A stretch of DNA of 64,000 nt from SZUA-38 sp965212525. GTDB lineage: Bacteria; Pseudomonadota; Gammaproteobacteria; Xanthomonadales; SZUA-38. Positions 42,301 to 50,515 of this stretch are shown in pieces; positions within the stretch are counted from its first letter, which is position 1, and each line of letters opens with the position of its first letter. The notes beneath the pieces are model-generated. The model saw only the letters and a list, made by a program, of their open reading frames with translations. It made no database searches and had not been told where the DNA came from. The position numbers were made by a program, and so were the translations under genes. The DNA lies in assembly GCA_965212525.1 (NCBI GenBank), contig CBDBVC010000037.1, positions 124,001 through 188,000 on the forward strand, given 5' to 3'.

Positions 42301-45040
42301 AGTCGGCGGTGAATCCGCCGCCACCACCGGTGCCCGTGAGACACCACTGATTCAGCGTACCCGGATCCGGGCTGGCAAAATCACGTACACGAAGGTTCCA
42401 GTCCCCCGCAAAGCTCTCGCCATCGAAGGCCGACAATGCATTGTTCGGGGTAAAGGTGCCATTGATGGTGGGTATGCCACCACCGCACTCGTTCTCGACC
42501 GGTGTACCTGAATCATCATCCAGCGTGGCATTGATGTTGTCACCACCGCAGCCGAATGTCGTGGCCGGGACCCCAGGCCGATCGAAGATCACCACATTGG
42601 TCGCCGTTGGCACGTGGGTCAGATCATAAATCAGGTCACCCACCCAGGTATGCGTTGTCACGGTGCTGAAGTTGAGATCGGCAAGCGTGAATGTATCGCT
42701 GATGTTCAGTGTGGTGGTCAGGCCGACCGCATTGGCATCGGGAATCGCGGTATTGGGGTTGGTGCAGACTGTGGTTGCCGAAATCGAATCGGTCACGAAC
42801 GAGAATCCCGATCCATACGGACCCGAACCACAGGTATTGTTCACACGCACGCGCCAGTAGTATGCCGTAGTCGAGCTCAGGCTGGCACCGCTGTAACTGG
42901 TCCCGGCGACATTGGCCGAATCAACGATGGTTGTGAACAGGGGGTCGGTGGCAATCTGAATATCATAACTGACAGCGCCCGGCACGGCCGCCCAGGTGAA
43001 TGTGGGTGATGGTGAGACCATGGTGGTGCCATCTGCCGGTGAGGACAATGTCGCCGGCGAGGTTGGCGGGAAGCTGATGTCCAGTGTCAGACCCAGAGTC
43101 TGGTTGGACAAGCCTGGTGACGTTGCCTCCACCGTCAGCGTGTTGAAACCCGCCGGAGCCGTGTCGTCCACGGTCAGTGTCAGAATGGACTGGTTGCCTG
43201 CAACGACCGGATTAGCCGAAAACATTCCGCTTATTCCTGAGGGCAGCGCCGGATTGAAACCCAGCGTGACCAGGCCGTTGTAGCCGATGACTGACCCGAC
43301 ATCGACATCAATCGGCCCTGAATTCTGAGGTGATGGATCGACACAGATCGACTGACTGGTGTTGTCACCACTGAGTGAATAATCGGGTACGCCGCAGGCG
43401 TCAAAGCGGAAACTGGCAATACGCGTGGTCCAGGCACTGCTCGGCAGGTATTCGGTGGTGTACCAGTAGGTGCAATCATCAACCGGGTCGACATTGAGTG
43501 AGGAATAATCGCCCCAGCGATTGCCGTTCTGAGTGGACCCTACCGTGCTGCTGACGATGGTTGTCTCTGCTGTCGTTATCAATCCAGGGGTGTCACCAGA
43601 AAGACGTCCGACGTAGCGGATGCTGGGTTCAGGCTGGTTGTTGGTGCTGGTGGAGACACTGTAGGCCACGGCAATGTTGCCGCTGCCGTCCATCGCGGCA
43701 CTGCCCATCCAGCGGTGCAGTGAACCGGGCGCGTAGGTGCCTTCCTGAAACAGTGTCCAGTTACTTGCGATACCACCGGTTCGGCGCAATTCGAACCAGC
43801 GAATGCCCGAACGGTCACTGCCGACATCAGTGGACAGGTTAGCCACCAGGGTCTCGTGTGTGCCTACATTACGGTATTGCAGGCGCCACATCACCACCTC
43901 GCGCAGGGGATCAAGCCCCTGCGAGGCATTGCCGTTGGGCTGGGGAATGCAGTTCAGCGTCGCCTGGCCACAGAGTGTCGAATCAAAATTGCTGACGGCC
44001 ACATTGAGTGGCCCGGTGACCATCGAATTGGCCGGTGTCACCCAGTCCACGGTGAAGGAATAGATCTCGAGAAAATCATTGGCAGGATTGGTGCCACCCG
44101 CGTGAATCTCGTCATCGCGATGACGCATGAACATGCCGGGTGCGCCGGCCGGTGGCCCTGCCGGGCCGTCATGATCGGCGGGGATCAGCCCCTGGAACCC
44201 GAAACCGCTCAGATCGGGCACCGTGAATCGTTGCTGCATGGCCGGATTACCATTGAGCATTTCTGTACGCTCGAAGGCATACAGGGCAGTCTGGGATTCG
44301 TTGGTGCCGACATAATAGGCATCGGGCCAGACGCCATACTTCGGGTAATCGGGAAACGTGACGCCATCAAACTCATAACCGTACCAGCCACCGCCGATGG
44401 GGTCATCGGTTCGACTGATGTAGACACACATCTTGTTGGGGCCCTGGGAACTGAATTCTGTCAACACCCATCGAGAAGCCAGCTCGTCATACAGAATGAT
44501 GGGATCACCGGCACCACCACTGCAGGAACCTACGGTAGGCAGGGCTGTATCCATGGCGAATGGTCCGGCAACCGACGATCCGGTGACCTTGTTGAAGACT
44601 TCATAGATGGCACCACCACCACCATTGATGGACTGAATGTAATAATTCTTGCCAATCTCACCCACAGTGTCAGGCGGCTGCACACCGGTAAAGCCTAGGC
44701 CCTCGAAATTAAGGTCGGGGGTGGTGAAGACATTGGGAACGGGGTTCTCCGCATTCCATTTCGCCTGCACATCCAGCAAGGGATCCACCAGCGCGCGAGG
44801 GTCATCAGACGGCGCAACATTCAGGTCCTGACCAGGCCTGACGTGATACTGTTTGGGAATTTCCTTGATCGGATCTCCCGGCTGCCACGGCTGTACAATC
44901 GGCAGATCGCGCAGATCGACATCGATGATGACCGGCTTGGATTCAGAGACATAGGTGGCGCCCTGGTAGACAGGCACGTCTTGCGCATGGAGTGATATGG
45001 ACATCAATCCGGCTGCGACTAGCCAACTAAAGCGATACAT
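39362..45040 (-). CDS. Giant secreted multidomain protein with C25 (gingipain-type) cysteine peptidase domain
   Basis: 1892 residues from the ATG at 45040 (AGGGG upstream, signal peptide ending SLHAQ). Approximate order: unassigned beta-rich region (130-550, with YYIQSINGGGG and repeated beta motifs); Ig-like region; fibronectin-III-like domain (about 663-748); proprotein-convertase P domain (about 760-897, ending LNQWCL); GEVED-type domain (about 913-1060); further beta domains; C25 peptidase domain (about 1540-1890). The likely catalytic pair is H1763 (YFGHSGPD) and C1797 (QFGCWN). There is no recognisable T9SS sorting domain at the C-terminus (ends LGDPALVIQP), so export past the outer membrane is unexplained. 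The gene start overlaps the DUF4097 lipoprotein gene by 14 nt. Confidence 0.85.
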   Translation of the reverse strand: MYRFSWLVAAGLMSISLHAQDVPVYQGATYVSESKPVIIDVDLRDLPIVQPWQPGDPIKEIPKQYHVRPGQDLNVAPSDDPRALVDPLLDVQAKWNAENPVPNVFTTPDLNFEGLGFTGVQPPDTVGEIGKNYYIQSINGGGGAIYEVFNKVTGSSVAGPFAMDTALPTVGSCSGGAGDPIILYDELASRWVLTEFSSQGPNKMCVYISRTDDPIGGGWYGYEFDGVTFPDYPKYGVWPDAYYVGTNESQTALYAFERTEMLNGNPAMQQRFTVPDLSGFGFQGLIPADHDGPAGPPAGAPGMFMRHRDDEIHAGGTNPANDFLEIYSFTVDWVTPANSMVTGPLNVAVSNFDSTLCGQATLNCIPQPNGNASQGLDPLREVVMWRLQYRNVGTHETLVANLSTDVGSDRSGIRWFELRRTGGIASNWTLFQEGTYAPGSLHRWMGSAAMDGSGNIAVAYSVSTSTNNQPEPSIRYVGRLSGDTPGLITTAETTIVSSTVGSTQNGNRWGDYSSLNVDPVDDCTYWYTTEYLPSSAWTTRIASFRFDACGVPDYSLSGDNTSQSICVDPSPQNSGPIDVDVGSVIGYNGLVTLGFNPALPSGISGMFSANPVVAGNQSILTLTVDDTAPAGFNTLTVEATSPGLSNQTLGLTLDISFPPTSPATLSSPADGTTMVSPSPTFTWAAVPGAVSYDIQIATDPLFTTIVDSANVAGTSYSGASLSSTTAYYWRVRVNNTCGSGPYGSGFSFVTDSISATTVCTNPNTAIPDANAVGLTTTLNISDTFTLADLNFSTVTTHTWVGDLIYDLTHVPTATNVVIFDRPGVPATTFGCGGDNINATLDDDSGTPVENECGGGIPTINGTFTPNNALSAFDGESFAGDWNLRVRDFASPDPGTLNQWCLTGTGGGGGFTADFSDLDNIYGIAWHTGTGVSRLGTNWTADSSYSQDSDSSDDDGITATGFWLPGSSDAELQANANSAGFLACWFDWNNDGQFAASEKAIAQDVTAGINMISVTIDPGSSFGTMGDDFLESRCRFYDTEPISRLTESPTGGAADGEVEDNRFTAAALTPVTLAHVKVKQRGDTTDIEWTTATEAGNIGFNVYAETSGDWIRLNDKTISSSQVSGVAPAEYRLSTTMTGLNSVLIEDISWQGVSRQHGAFEVGGEYGKPLPDRPIDWQSIRQASEAQLTERALSLGTRGIITVNVSHDGLQRIGYDDLLAAGVDWTGVDVEAIALTFEGQPVARHVSSASVFGPGDTIEFLGHSADSLYTRTNVYELLLDASVARQPVLVTSVPEQVSTSAWYQAVAGDTGNAQYDFASPIDDPWYRHRLLTYENSTSWQYEIEAMDWLPGVADAELRVTGWGGTAWPQSPDHHLQILFNGVMVDDVTANDLEVISSIATIDASLMTIANNLTLTMPGDTGVAFDLINLDGYQLHYPARLQARANRLDFVPVGVQGELRAGSDDIHSDGFESVTSDGVSVSHFDEPEIASWAVSGSEVYRMTTAVSVDGNGFSADIVTLPDPETRYWMATAGSMHKPSLQRRALPAEPILQAAQYLMIAHPDFIDALEPLALFHQARGLQVRIVSVEDVYSAYSHHRVDAYAIAAFIRDSIQQSGTAYVLLVGGDSYDYLDHLGIGSVSFIPTLYAPTDDLISYTPSDSLLADIDNDLVADVPIGRLPVRTVSELQLAISKIVDYSQNSFSSTALFSADDNETFAAISSSQMALLPQGWSIDTAFLTEDTVEGANQRITSAINQGTALVSYFGHSGPDAWSFDGLYTTSDVLALNNSGKPTFINQFGCWNTYFVSPLSNTMAHSFLLSGDRGAAAVMGSATLTSSAHEALLGTYLIPLLAEPGTRIGDAIVQARNSLAMEQPGYLDVILGWTLLGDPALVIQP

Positions 45041-45905
45041 TGTTTTCCCCTGGCTGAGCAGGCTCAACCTGATTCCTATCAAACCCGTCGAGCTTGATTC
45101 CCCCGTTAATGCTCTCGAAATGAATCCGGTTACTGCCATCCCCGATCACCCGGGTAAGCTCCGACCCGTTTGGGCCGGTTGAAACGGTCGACTTGAAGTC
45201 GGACTCAATCGAATGTCCACTTTTTGCAGACAGAGTTACGTCTCCGTATTGTGGAACACCAAAGACGATATTTCCGGAACTGGTTCTCACTTTTGACTCT
45301 CCGCCCCAGTCTGCATTCATGGCCGAACCGTAAATGTCACCCTGCTGCGAGATGAGCGTCAAGGTTCCACGAGCCGTGACGCTGATCTGACCGGACAGGC
45401 TACTGGCGATGATATTGTTATCGAGGCGCTTGACGCTGATGTCACCGTGAGTTGTTGCCAGATGGGTATCCACACCGGGAGGCACAAAAATAACCAGGTC
45501 GACACGCCCGGCAGGCTTTTTGTCATCCATGAGGTGAGCGTCACCAGGGTGATCATTCGGGTAGCTGATGGTTACTGTCACACTGGCAGGGTCATTGAGT
45601 ATGCTGATATCAGCCGCTCGAGGGGCATCACCCAGTCGCTGTTCGGTCGTGAACACACCGACATAGGGTTCGCCGGACTTGCGCAGATAGATATTGCCAT
45701 GCGGATTGTCGACATGCAGTGATATGAGCTCTGCCGTCACGGGAAGATCATGACGCTCACGCAGGATTTCGAAGCCAGCTGCCTCATCTTTAATGGCCAC
45801 ATCCGACTCGCCAGGATCGGATTGCGGCAAACTGCCACAACCAGTGATAACCATTACCGCAGCCAGCATCGAATAACGCATCTTCATGGGTTTATAATAA
45901 TTCAT
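45027..45905 (-). CDS. DUF4097-like beta-repeat lipoprotein
   Basis: 292 residues (start at 45905, or M7/M9 at 45887/45881). A lipoprotein signal ends in MVITGCGS. The mature part contains the short, regularly spaced beta-strand repeats of the DUF4097/putative adhesin family: DNPHGNIYLRKSG, ATTHGDISVKRLD, SSLSGQISVTARG, SQQGDIYG, RTSSGNIVFG and SINGGIKLDG. Such proteins form right-handed beta-helix-like sheets; function is unknown. Its 3' end overlaps the start of the C25 peptidase gene by 14 nt, so translation of the two is coupled. It may hold, inhibit or assist surface display of the peptidase (inference). Confidence 0.8.
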   Translation of the reverse strand: MNYYKPMKMRYSMLAAVMVITGCGSLPQSDPGESDVAIKDEAAGFEILRERHDLPVTAELISLHVDNPHGNIYLRKSGEPYVGVFTTEQRLGDAPRAADISILNDPASVTVTISYPNDHPGDAHLMDDKKPAGRVDLVIFVPPGVDTHLATTHGDISVKRLDNNIIASSLSGQISVTARGTLTLISQQGDIYGSAMNADWGGESKVRTSSGNIVFGVPQYGDVTLSAKSGHSIESDFKSTVSTGPNGSELTRVIGDGSNRIHFESINGGIKLDGFDRNQVEPAQPGENNVSL

Positions 45906-45939
45906 ATTTACAGTCTGTCATGCCAGGGCAGCTCAAGAG

Positions 45940-46527
45940 ATGCGAAACAGACCAGATTCATACCTGATGACAGCGGCAACGGCACTCCGACCTGACCTGC
46001 GCCGATACGCTCTCGCCTTATCTACCGCGTTACCACTGTTATTCAGCCTGAATACGGTATCTGCTGCCGAAATCTACAAGTGCCAGCACGATGGCAGAAC
46101 CGTCTTCTCTCAACATCCCTGTGCCGATGACGCGGAGGTCGTTGACGAGGAATCCCTGTCACAACCGACCGGTTCGGGCGCCCAATCCGGCTTTGTCGAA
46201 TCAGTCGACAAGTCTGCCGATCGCAGCCTGGCCATCGCAGCAATCGATCGCCAGATCAGTGGCATCCGCAACAGGGCACTGCAACAGGTGCAGGACAATG
46301 AGGCCGAACGCAGTCGCTGTATGGACAGGATCGCCAATCAGGCAGCATCGGACACCGACGTGGACCGCAACGTCATGCTGCGAGCATGCCACCAGTCACT
46401 GATTGACCGTAACAACGAGCTCATCAGACAGGCGGACAGCAGACTCAGGGCTTTGATGGAACAGAAGAATGAATTGCTGCTGGGACCCGACCGGGAAGGC
46501 GGCATTGCACGCAAGCCTCTTGATTGA
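45940..46527 (+). CDS. DUF4124 domain secreted protein
   Basis: 195 residues from the ATG at 45940 (AAGAG upstream); M10 at 45967 is an alternative. A signal peptide ends near VSAAE. Residues about 42-70 (IYKCQHDGRTVFSQHPCADDA) are the DUF4124 domain, with its two cysteines probably forming a disulfide. The rest is a helical, charged region with two more cysteines and a coiled coil (about 155-180). The family is common in gammaproteobacterial envelopes and has no assigned function. It is divergent from the DUF4097 lipoprotein gene (34 bp apart). Confidence 0.82.
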   Translation: MRNRPDSYLMTAATALRPDLRRYALALSTALPLLFSLNTVSAAEIYKCQHDGRTVFSQHPCADDAEVVDEESLSQPTGSGAQSGFVESVDKSADRSLAIAAIDRQISGIRNRALQQVQDNEAERSRCMDRIANQAASDTDVDRNVMLRACHQSLIDRNNELIRQADSRLRALMEQKNELLLGPDREGGIARKPLD

Positions 46528-46554
46528 GGTGAACCCCTCTCAACATGAGGCATT

Positions 46555-47130
46555 TTAATCTTTCTTGTTGAATGCCCAACAACCGATAATGAGTATGGCA
46601 TTGATGAGTGCCATCGATGCTGACAATGACATCGCAGAAATACTCACCGGTTGTTGTGTGATCGAATATGTGTATTGCACAGAATCATTTGCATTGTTCG
46701 GATCATCTCTTGAGACGAGCTGGAGATTTACCATCGGGTCTCCAAACCGCTCTACACCCACAACCATGTCAAACGAACAGGTTGCGGTCTCTCCAATTGC
46801 TAGCGGATTGATGTGCTCCCAAACCAGGCCAAATCCAGGAATACCAGCTCTTGCAACGATCAAGGCCAATGCACTGCACTCAACATTGAATGGCACTGAG
46901 AGATCGGTTATGTCGTTTAGTGTTGTCATCCGAAATTCGGACGCAGTATCTGGTCCCAGGTTTGTGACACTCAATGTAACAGACGTCGTATCTCCAGGAG
47001 ACACATTCGGACCATTGACTACAGTTATGGAAGCTTCCAGATCTGCACTAACACCGGAATATGCAACTGCATCCAGAGTCTGCAAAGCCAGGAACAATAG
47101 GAAACAGTTTTGTATGAATCTAGCCAACAT
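46555..47130 (-). CDS. AT-rich secreted DUF11-like protein with C-terminal membrane tail
   Basis: 191 residues. A signal peptide (CFLLFLALQTLDAVA) is followed by one CARDB/DUF11-type beta-sandwich (about 30-150: VNGPNVSPGDTTSVTLSV, NLGPDTASEF). The C-terminal 30 residues consist of a hydrophobic helix ending WAFNKKD, resembling IPTL/PEP-CTERM sorting tails without an exact tripartite motif. The gene is clearly more AT-rich than its surroundings. Its ATG lies only 9 nt after the 3' CCA of tRNA-Met on the same strand, with no visible ribosome site. Function unknown; probably surface-attached. Confidence 0.65.
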   Translation of the reverse strand: MLARFIQNCFLLFLALQTLDAVAYSGVSADLEASITVVNGPNVSPGDTTSVTLSVTNLGPDTASEFRMTTLNDITDLSVPFNVECSALALIVARAGIPGFGLVWEHINPLAIGETATCSFDMVVGVERFGDPMVNLQLVSRDDPNNANDSVQYTYSITQQPVSISAMSLSASMALINAILIIGCWAFNKKD

Positions 47131-47139
47131 GGAAAAGAT

Positions 47140-47216
47140 TGGTGGCTATGGGTGGACTTGAACCACCGACCTATGCATTATGAGTGCATCGCTCTAACCA
47201 GCTGAGCTACATAGCC
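47140..47216 (-). tRNA. tRNA-Met (CAU), CCA encoded
   Basis: 77 nt on the minus strand. The acceptor stem GGCTATG/CATAGCC, D-arm GCTCAGCTGGTTAGAGC, anticodon stem ATGCA/TGCAT with loop CTCATAA (anticodon CAT), and T-arm GGTGGTTCAAGTCCACC all pair, followed by ACCA. The sequence is close to elongator tRNA-Met, although a lysidine-modified Ile2 tRNA shares the CAU anticodon. The absence of the three G-C pairs below the anticodon loop excludes the initiator. Confidence 0.95.
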
Positions 47217-47247
47217 ATATGGGATGCAAAACCCTCGTGGGGCGTGC

Positions 47248-47276
47248 ATTTTCATGATCTGGCTCAGGATTGTCAA
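47248..47276 (-). promoter_or_regulatory. Promoter of the tRNA-Met gene
   Basis: On the minus strand a perfect TTGACA (-35) is followed after 17 bp by GAAAAT (-10), then by GCACGCCCC, a GC-rich discriminator typical of stringently controlled stable-RNA promoters. The start would be about 25 nt before the mature tRNA. The AT-rich gene beyond the tRNA would be read from the same promoter. Confidence 0.6.
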
Positions 47277-47420
47277 GTGGTTTCAGCGCCTGCACTCCGA
47301 GACTTGACGCCAATTTATGCAATTGTTGTGCAATTGGGTGTTTTTTTGAGCCTTATCAAAAATTTCCTGCTGTTGTTAAAACTTCGTTAAATAGTGCTTG
47401 ACTCCGACTCCCTCGCTGGC

Positions 47421-47473
47421 GCATGATCGATCACGGTAGGGGGTTATGAGTGATCATGCCTCCTCTTTTTTTT
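47421..47473 (+). terminator. Terminator-like hairpin with T8 in the leader of the receptor gene at 47525
   Basis: GCATGATC (47421-47428) pairs with GATCATGC (47452-47459); the alternative pairing with GATCAC also works. The stem is followed by CTCCTC and eight T residues (47466-47473). No plus-strand gene ends nearby, so this is more likely a leader attenuator than the end of another transcript. CCTCCTC (47459-47465) is also exactly complementary to the Shine-Dalgarno GAGGAGG (47514-47520) of the receptor gene. Confidence 0.55.
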
Positions 47474-47524
47474 GCAAACATAAAAATTCATGTAACTAAA
47501 TATCTAAGTGCTTGAGGAGGTAAG

Positions 47525-50449
47525 ATGTTTACGTACAATCACAGGCGAAAAGCCTTGTGTCAGGCTCTGCTGTGCGGCGCGCTGGCATTATCAGGTGGAA
47601 GTGCATTCTCTCAATCGGAAGACGAGTCAGTCGAACTGGGTCGTCTCGATGTCACGGGTACGCGCATCCGACAGGCCCAGGTTGAAGGGGCGCTGCCCAT
47701 CCAGACCATCGACCGTGCTGAAATCAAACGGTCAGGCCTGACATCCGTCGGCGACCTGTTGCAGCGAATCACTGCATCCGGTTCCGCCATCAACACCCGT
47801 TTCAACTCCAGCGGCAACTTCGGCTTCCCGCCTGATGGCGGCGGTATCGGTGCCGGCGCCATCCAGGTCGACATGCGTCACCTTGGGCCGAATCGTGTTC
47901 TGGTGCTGGTCGACGGACAACGCTGGGTCGCCGGTGCTTCTGCATCAGGCGTTGCTTCGGCAGTTGACCTGAACACCATCCCGATCGGCATCATTGAACG
48001 CGTTGAAATCCTCAAGGATGGCGCTTCATCCGTGTATGGCTCTGATGCCATTGCCGGTGTGATCAACATCATTACCCGCAAGGACTATGAAGGACTCGAA
48101 GTCGAAGCCTACTACGGCACCTTTGATGAAGGTGATGGTGACAACAAGCAGTTTGACATTACGCTGGGCAGCTCCGACACCGATCACAATGTCGTGCTCA
48201 ACTTCAGCTACACCGACCAGAACACGATTGCTGCACGCAACCGTTCCGGTGCCCAGTTCCCGACACCCAACACGGGCGTGACACGAGGCAGCTCCGGCAC
48301 ACCGCAGGGTCGCTTCCTGTTCAATGATCCGAACACCGGTGAATTCATCAACCTGACCATCAACGATGGCGTCACTGGTATACCGTTCTACAACCCGGCA
48401 AGCCCCGGCATGGGAGATGATTTCCATCCGTTTACCAATGACGACCGGTTCAACTTCTCGCAGTTCAACCTGTACCAGACACCATCGGAGCGCATCAATG
48501 TGTTTGGCTACGGTGAGTACAATGTAACCGACAGCATCCAGTTCTACGCCAAGGCCATGTACAACAACCGCAAGTCGGTCAATCAGGCTGCGCCAGAGCC
48601 GATCTTCATCGGTCCGGATGCGGGTAACGGCACACTGGCTGACAATATCATTGTCGACTCCACAAACCCGTTCAATCCCTTCGGTTTTGATCTGTTCGCC
48701 GACGGCTTCGGCTTTATCGGAAGGCGACCACTGGAAGCAGGACCACGCGTGTTCGAGCAGGACATCGACACCTTTTACTTCGGCACCGGCCTGAAAGGTT
48801 CGTTCGAAGCAGCCGATCGTGTGTTCTACTGGGACTTCAACTACATCTACGGTGACAACCAGGCCAACCAGACCAAGAACGGTGCACTGAACATCAGGCG
48901 AATTGCCGAAGCACTGGGTCCACTGGATGAGTGCCAGGCCATTCCCGGCTGTGTTCCTCTGAACCTGTTCGGTGGCCAGGGCGCCGGTGGTGGCACGATC
49001 ACACCTGAAATGCTCGACTACATCGCCTTTGTTCAGAAGGATGAAAGTCGCAACCAGCTGCGTGATCTGAGCTTCAACCTGTCCGGCGACCTGTTCGAGC
49101 TGCCCGCTGGCCCGATGGGCTTTGCTGTCGGTTACGAGCATCGTGAGCAGAAGGGCTTTTTCCAGCCTGATGCCATCGTCGTCGCGGGTGAGTCCAACGG
49201 TGTTCCGGCATCGCCCACCTCGGGCAAGTACGACATTGACGAGTTCTATGGCGAGATCTCCATACCCCTGCTGGCTGACGTCGCTGGTGCCGACCTGCTT
49301 GATATCACGCTGGCAGGACGCAGCTCCGACTACTCCACATCGGGTTCGGAAACCACCGGCAAATTCGGTTTCCGCTGGGCGGTGAACGACGAGTTCCTGC
49401 TGCGCGGTACCTTTGCCGAGGGACTCAGAGCCCCCAGCATCGGTGAGCTGTTCGGTTCCCAGGCCCGTTTTGATGCCGTCCTGACGGACCCCTGCTCCAA
49501 CTTCAATGGATCAGGTGTTGATCAGAACACCATCAATAACTGTATCGCCCAGGGTGTGCCTGCTGATGGCAGTTACAGCCAGTTCAACCAGCAGATTTCC
49601 ACACTGACCGGTGGCAACCCGGATCTCGATCCCGAGACTTCGGACACCCTGACAGTTGGTTTTGTCTACAGCCCGGAATGGTCCACCGACCTGAGCTGGT
49701 CTGATCGGCTGGATTTCGAGTTCACCTACTATGATATTGAACTCGACGATGCCATCCAGGCACCGGATGCCCAGACCATCCTGAACCAGTGTGTTGCCAC
49801 CAATGACGCCAGCGTCTGTTCAGCCATCGGCAGGACACCGAGCGGCAACATCAACCGTTTCGAGAATACGCTGACCAATATCGGTGCCGTTGAGACCTCG
49901 GGATATGACATCAACATCGGCTGGACCAGCCCGGAATTCAGCTGGGGCCAGCTGCGCGCCCAGTGGAACAACACGCTGGTTGACGAGTATGTCGAGTTCA
50001 ATCCTGTGGACACCGGTCTTGAAGCCACCCGTCTGGAAGGGCTGGAACGAAACGACTCGGCCATCCCGGAGTGGCAATCCAACCTCGACGTCATCTGGAC
50101 ATATGGTGAGTGGCAGGTTCTGGGCCGCATTCGTCACATCGACGAGGTAACCGAGAGCTGCAGTGACTTCCTCGATGGCACACCCAATTCGCTGACCAAT
50201 CTGGGTCTGTGCTCGAATCCGGACATGGCCAACAACGCCAACTCCACCAATGAGCTGGATGCGACCACCTACTTCGACGTGCAGGTTACCTTCCCGCCAA
50301 TCTATGGCGTCAATGTCGAAGCCGGGGTCAACAACCTGTTTGATGAGGATGCACCAACCTGTTACAGCTGTTCACTGAACGGCTATGACCCATCCACTTA
50401 CGATGCCGAAGGTCAGTTCGGCTATGTCAGGGCAAGCTACAAGTTCTGA
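47525..50449 (+). CDS. TonB-dependent outer membrane receptor, large
   Basis: 974 residues. Very strong ribosome site (GAGGAGG 4 nt before the ATG). A signal peptide ends at about GSAFSQ. The plug domain (about 45-185) contains GAIQVDMRHLGPNRVLVLVD, IERVEILKDGASSVYGSDAI and INIITR. A long barrel ends with YVRASYKF, a proper C-terminal aromatic. Extracellular loops contain several cysteine pairs (EECQAIPGC-like DECQAIPGCVPL, CSNFNGSG, CYSCSL). The type resembles the large receptors of peptide- or carbohydrate-feeding proteobacteria; substrate unknown. It ends in a clear terminator. Confidence 0.93.
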   Translation: MFTYNHRRKALCQALLCGALALSGGSAFSQSEDESVELGRLDVTGTRIRQAQVEGALPIQTIDRAEIKRSGLTSVGDLLQRITASGSAINTRFNSSGNFGFPPDGGGIGAGAIQVDMRHLGPNRVLVLVDGQRWVAGASASGVASAVDLNTIPIGIIERVEILKDGASSVYGSDAIAGVINIITRKDYEGLEVEAYYGTFDEGDGDNKQFDITLGSSDTDHNVVLNFSYTDQNTIAARNRSGAQFPTPNTGVTRGSSGTPQGRFLFNDPNTGEFINLTINDGVTGIPFYNPASPGMGDDFHPFTNDDRFNFSQFNLYQTPSERINVFGYGEYNVTDSIQFYAKAMYNNRKSVNQAAPEPIFIGPDAGNGTLADNIIVDSTNPFNPFGFDLFADGFGFIGRRPLEAGPRVFEQDIDTFYFGTGLKGSFEAADRVFYWDFNYIYGDNQANQTKNGALNIRRIAEALGPLDECQAIPGCVPLNLFGGQGAGGGTITPEMLDYIAFVQKDESRNQLRDLSFNLSGDLFELPAGPMGFAVGYEHREQKGFFQPDAIVVAGESNGVPASPTSGKYDIDEFYGEISIPLLADVAGADLLDITLAGRSSDYSTSGSETTGKFGFRWAVNDEFLLRGTFAEGLRAPSIGELFGSQARFDAVLTDPCSNFNGSGVDQNTINNCIAQGVPADGSYSQFNQQISTLTGGNPDLDPETSDTLTVGFVYSPEWSTDLSWSDRLDFEFTYYDIELDDAIQAPDAQTILNQCVATNDASVCSAIGRTPSGNINRFENTLTNIGAVETSGYDINIGWTSPEFSWGQLRAQWNNTLVDEYVEFNPVDTGLEATRLEGLERNDSAIPEWQSNLDVIWTYGEWQVLGRIRHIDEVTESCSDFLDGTPNSLTNLGLCSNPDMANNANSTNELDATTYFDVQVTFPPIYGVNVEAGVNNLFDEDAPTCYSCSLNGYDPSTYDAEGQFGYVRASYKF

Positions 50450-50487
50450 TAAGGAATCCGGGTACTCAACCCAGGGTACTCATCCGG

Positions 50488-50515
50488 AAGGGCGGCATCA
50501 GCCGCCCTTTTTTTA
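50488..50515 (+). terminator. Rho-independent terminator of the receptor gene
   Basis: AAGGGCGGC and GCCGCCCTT form a perfect 9 bp stem around ATCA, followed by TTTTTTTATT. It lies about 38 nt after the stop of the receptor and just touches the 3' end of the convergent DUF1287 gene. Confidence 0.93.

Noticed and set aside
44950..45905. Type IX secretion or adhesin system around the C25 gene
   Set aside because: No Por/Gld/Spr genes and no C-terminal sorting domain are visible; only the lipoprotein and peptidase are present.
48026..49141. 371-codon minus-strand open frame within the TonB receptor gene
   Set aside because: Antisense shadow of a clear receptor coding sequence; no ribosome site and no homology that I recognise.
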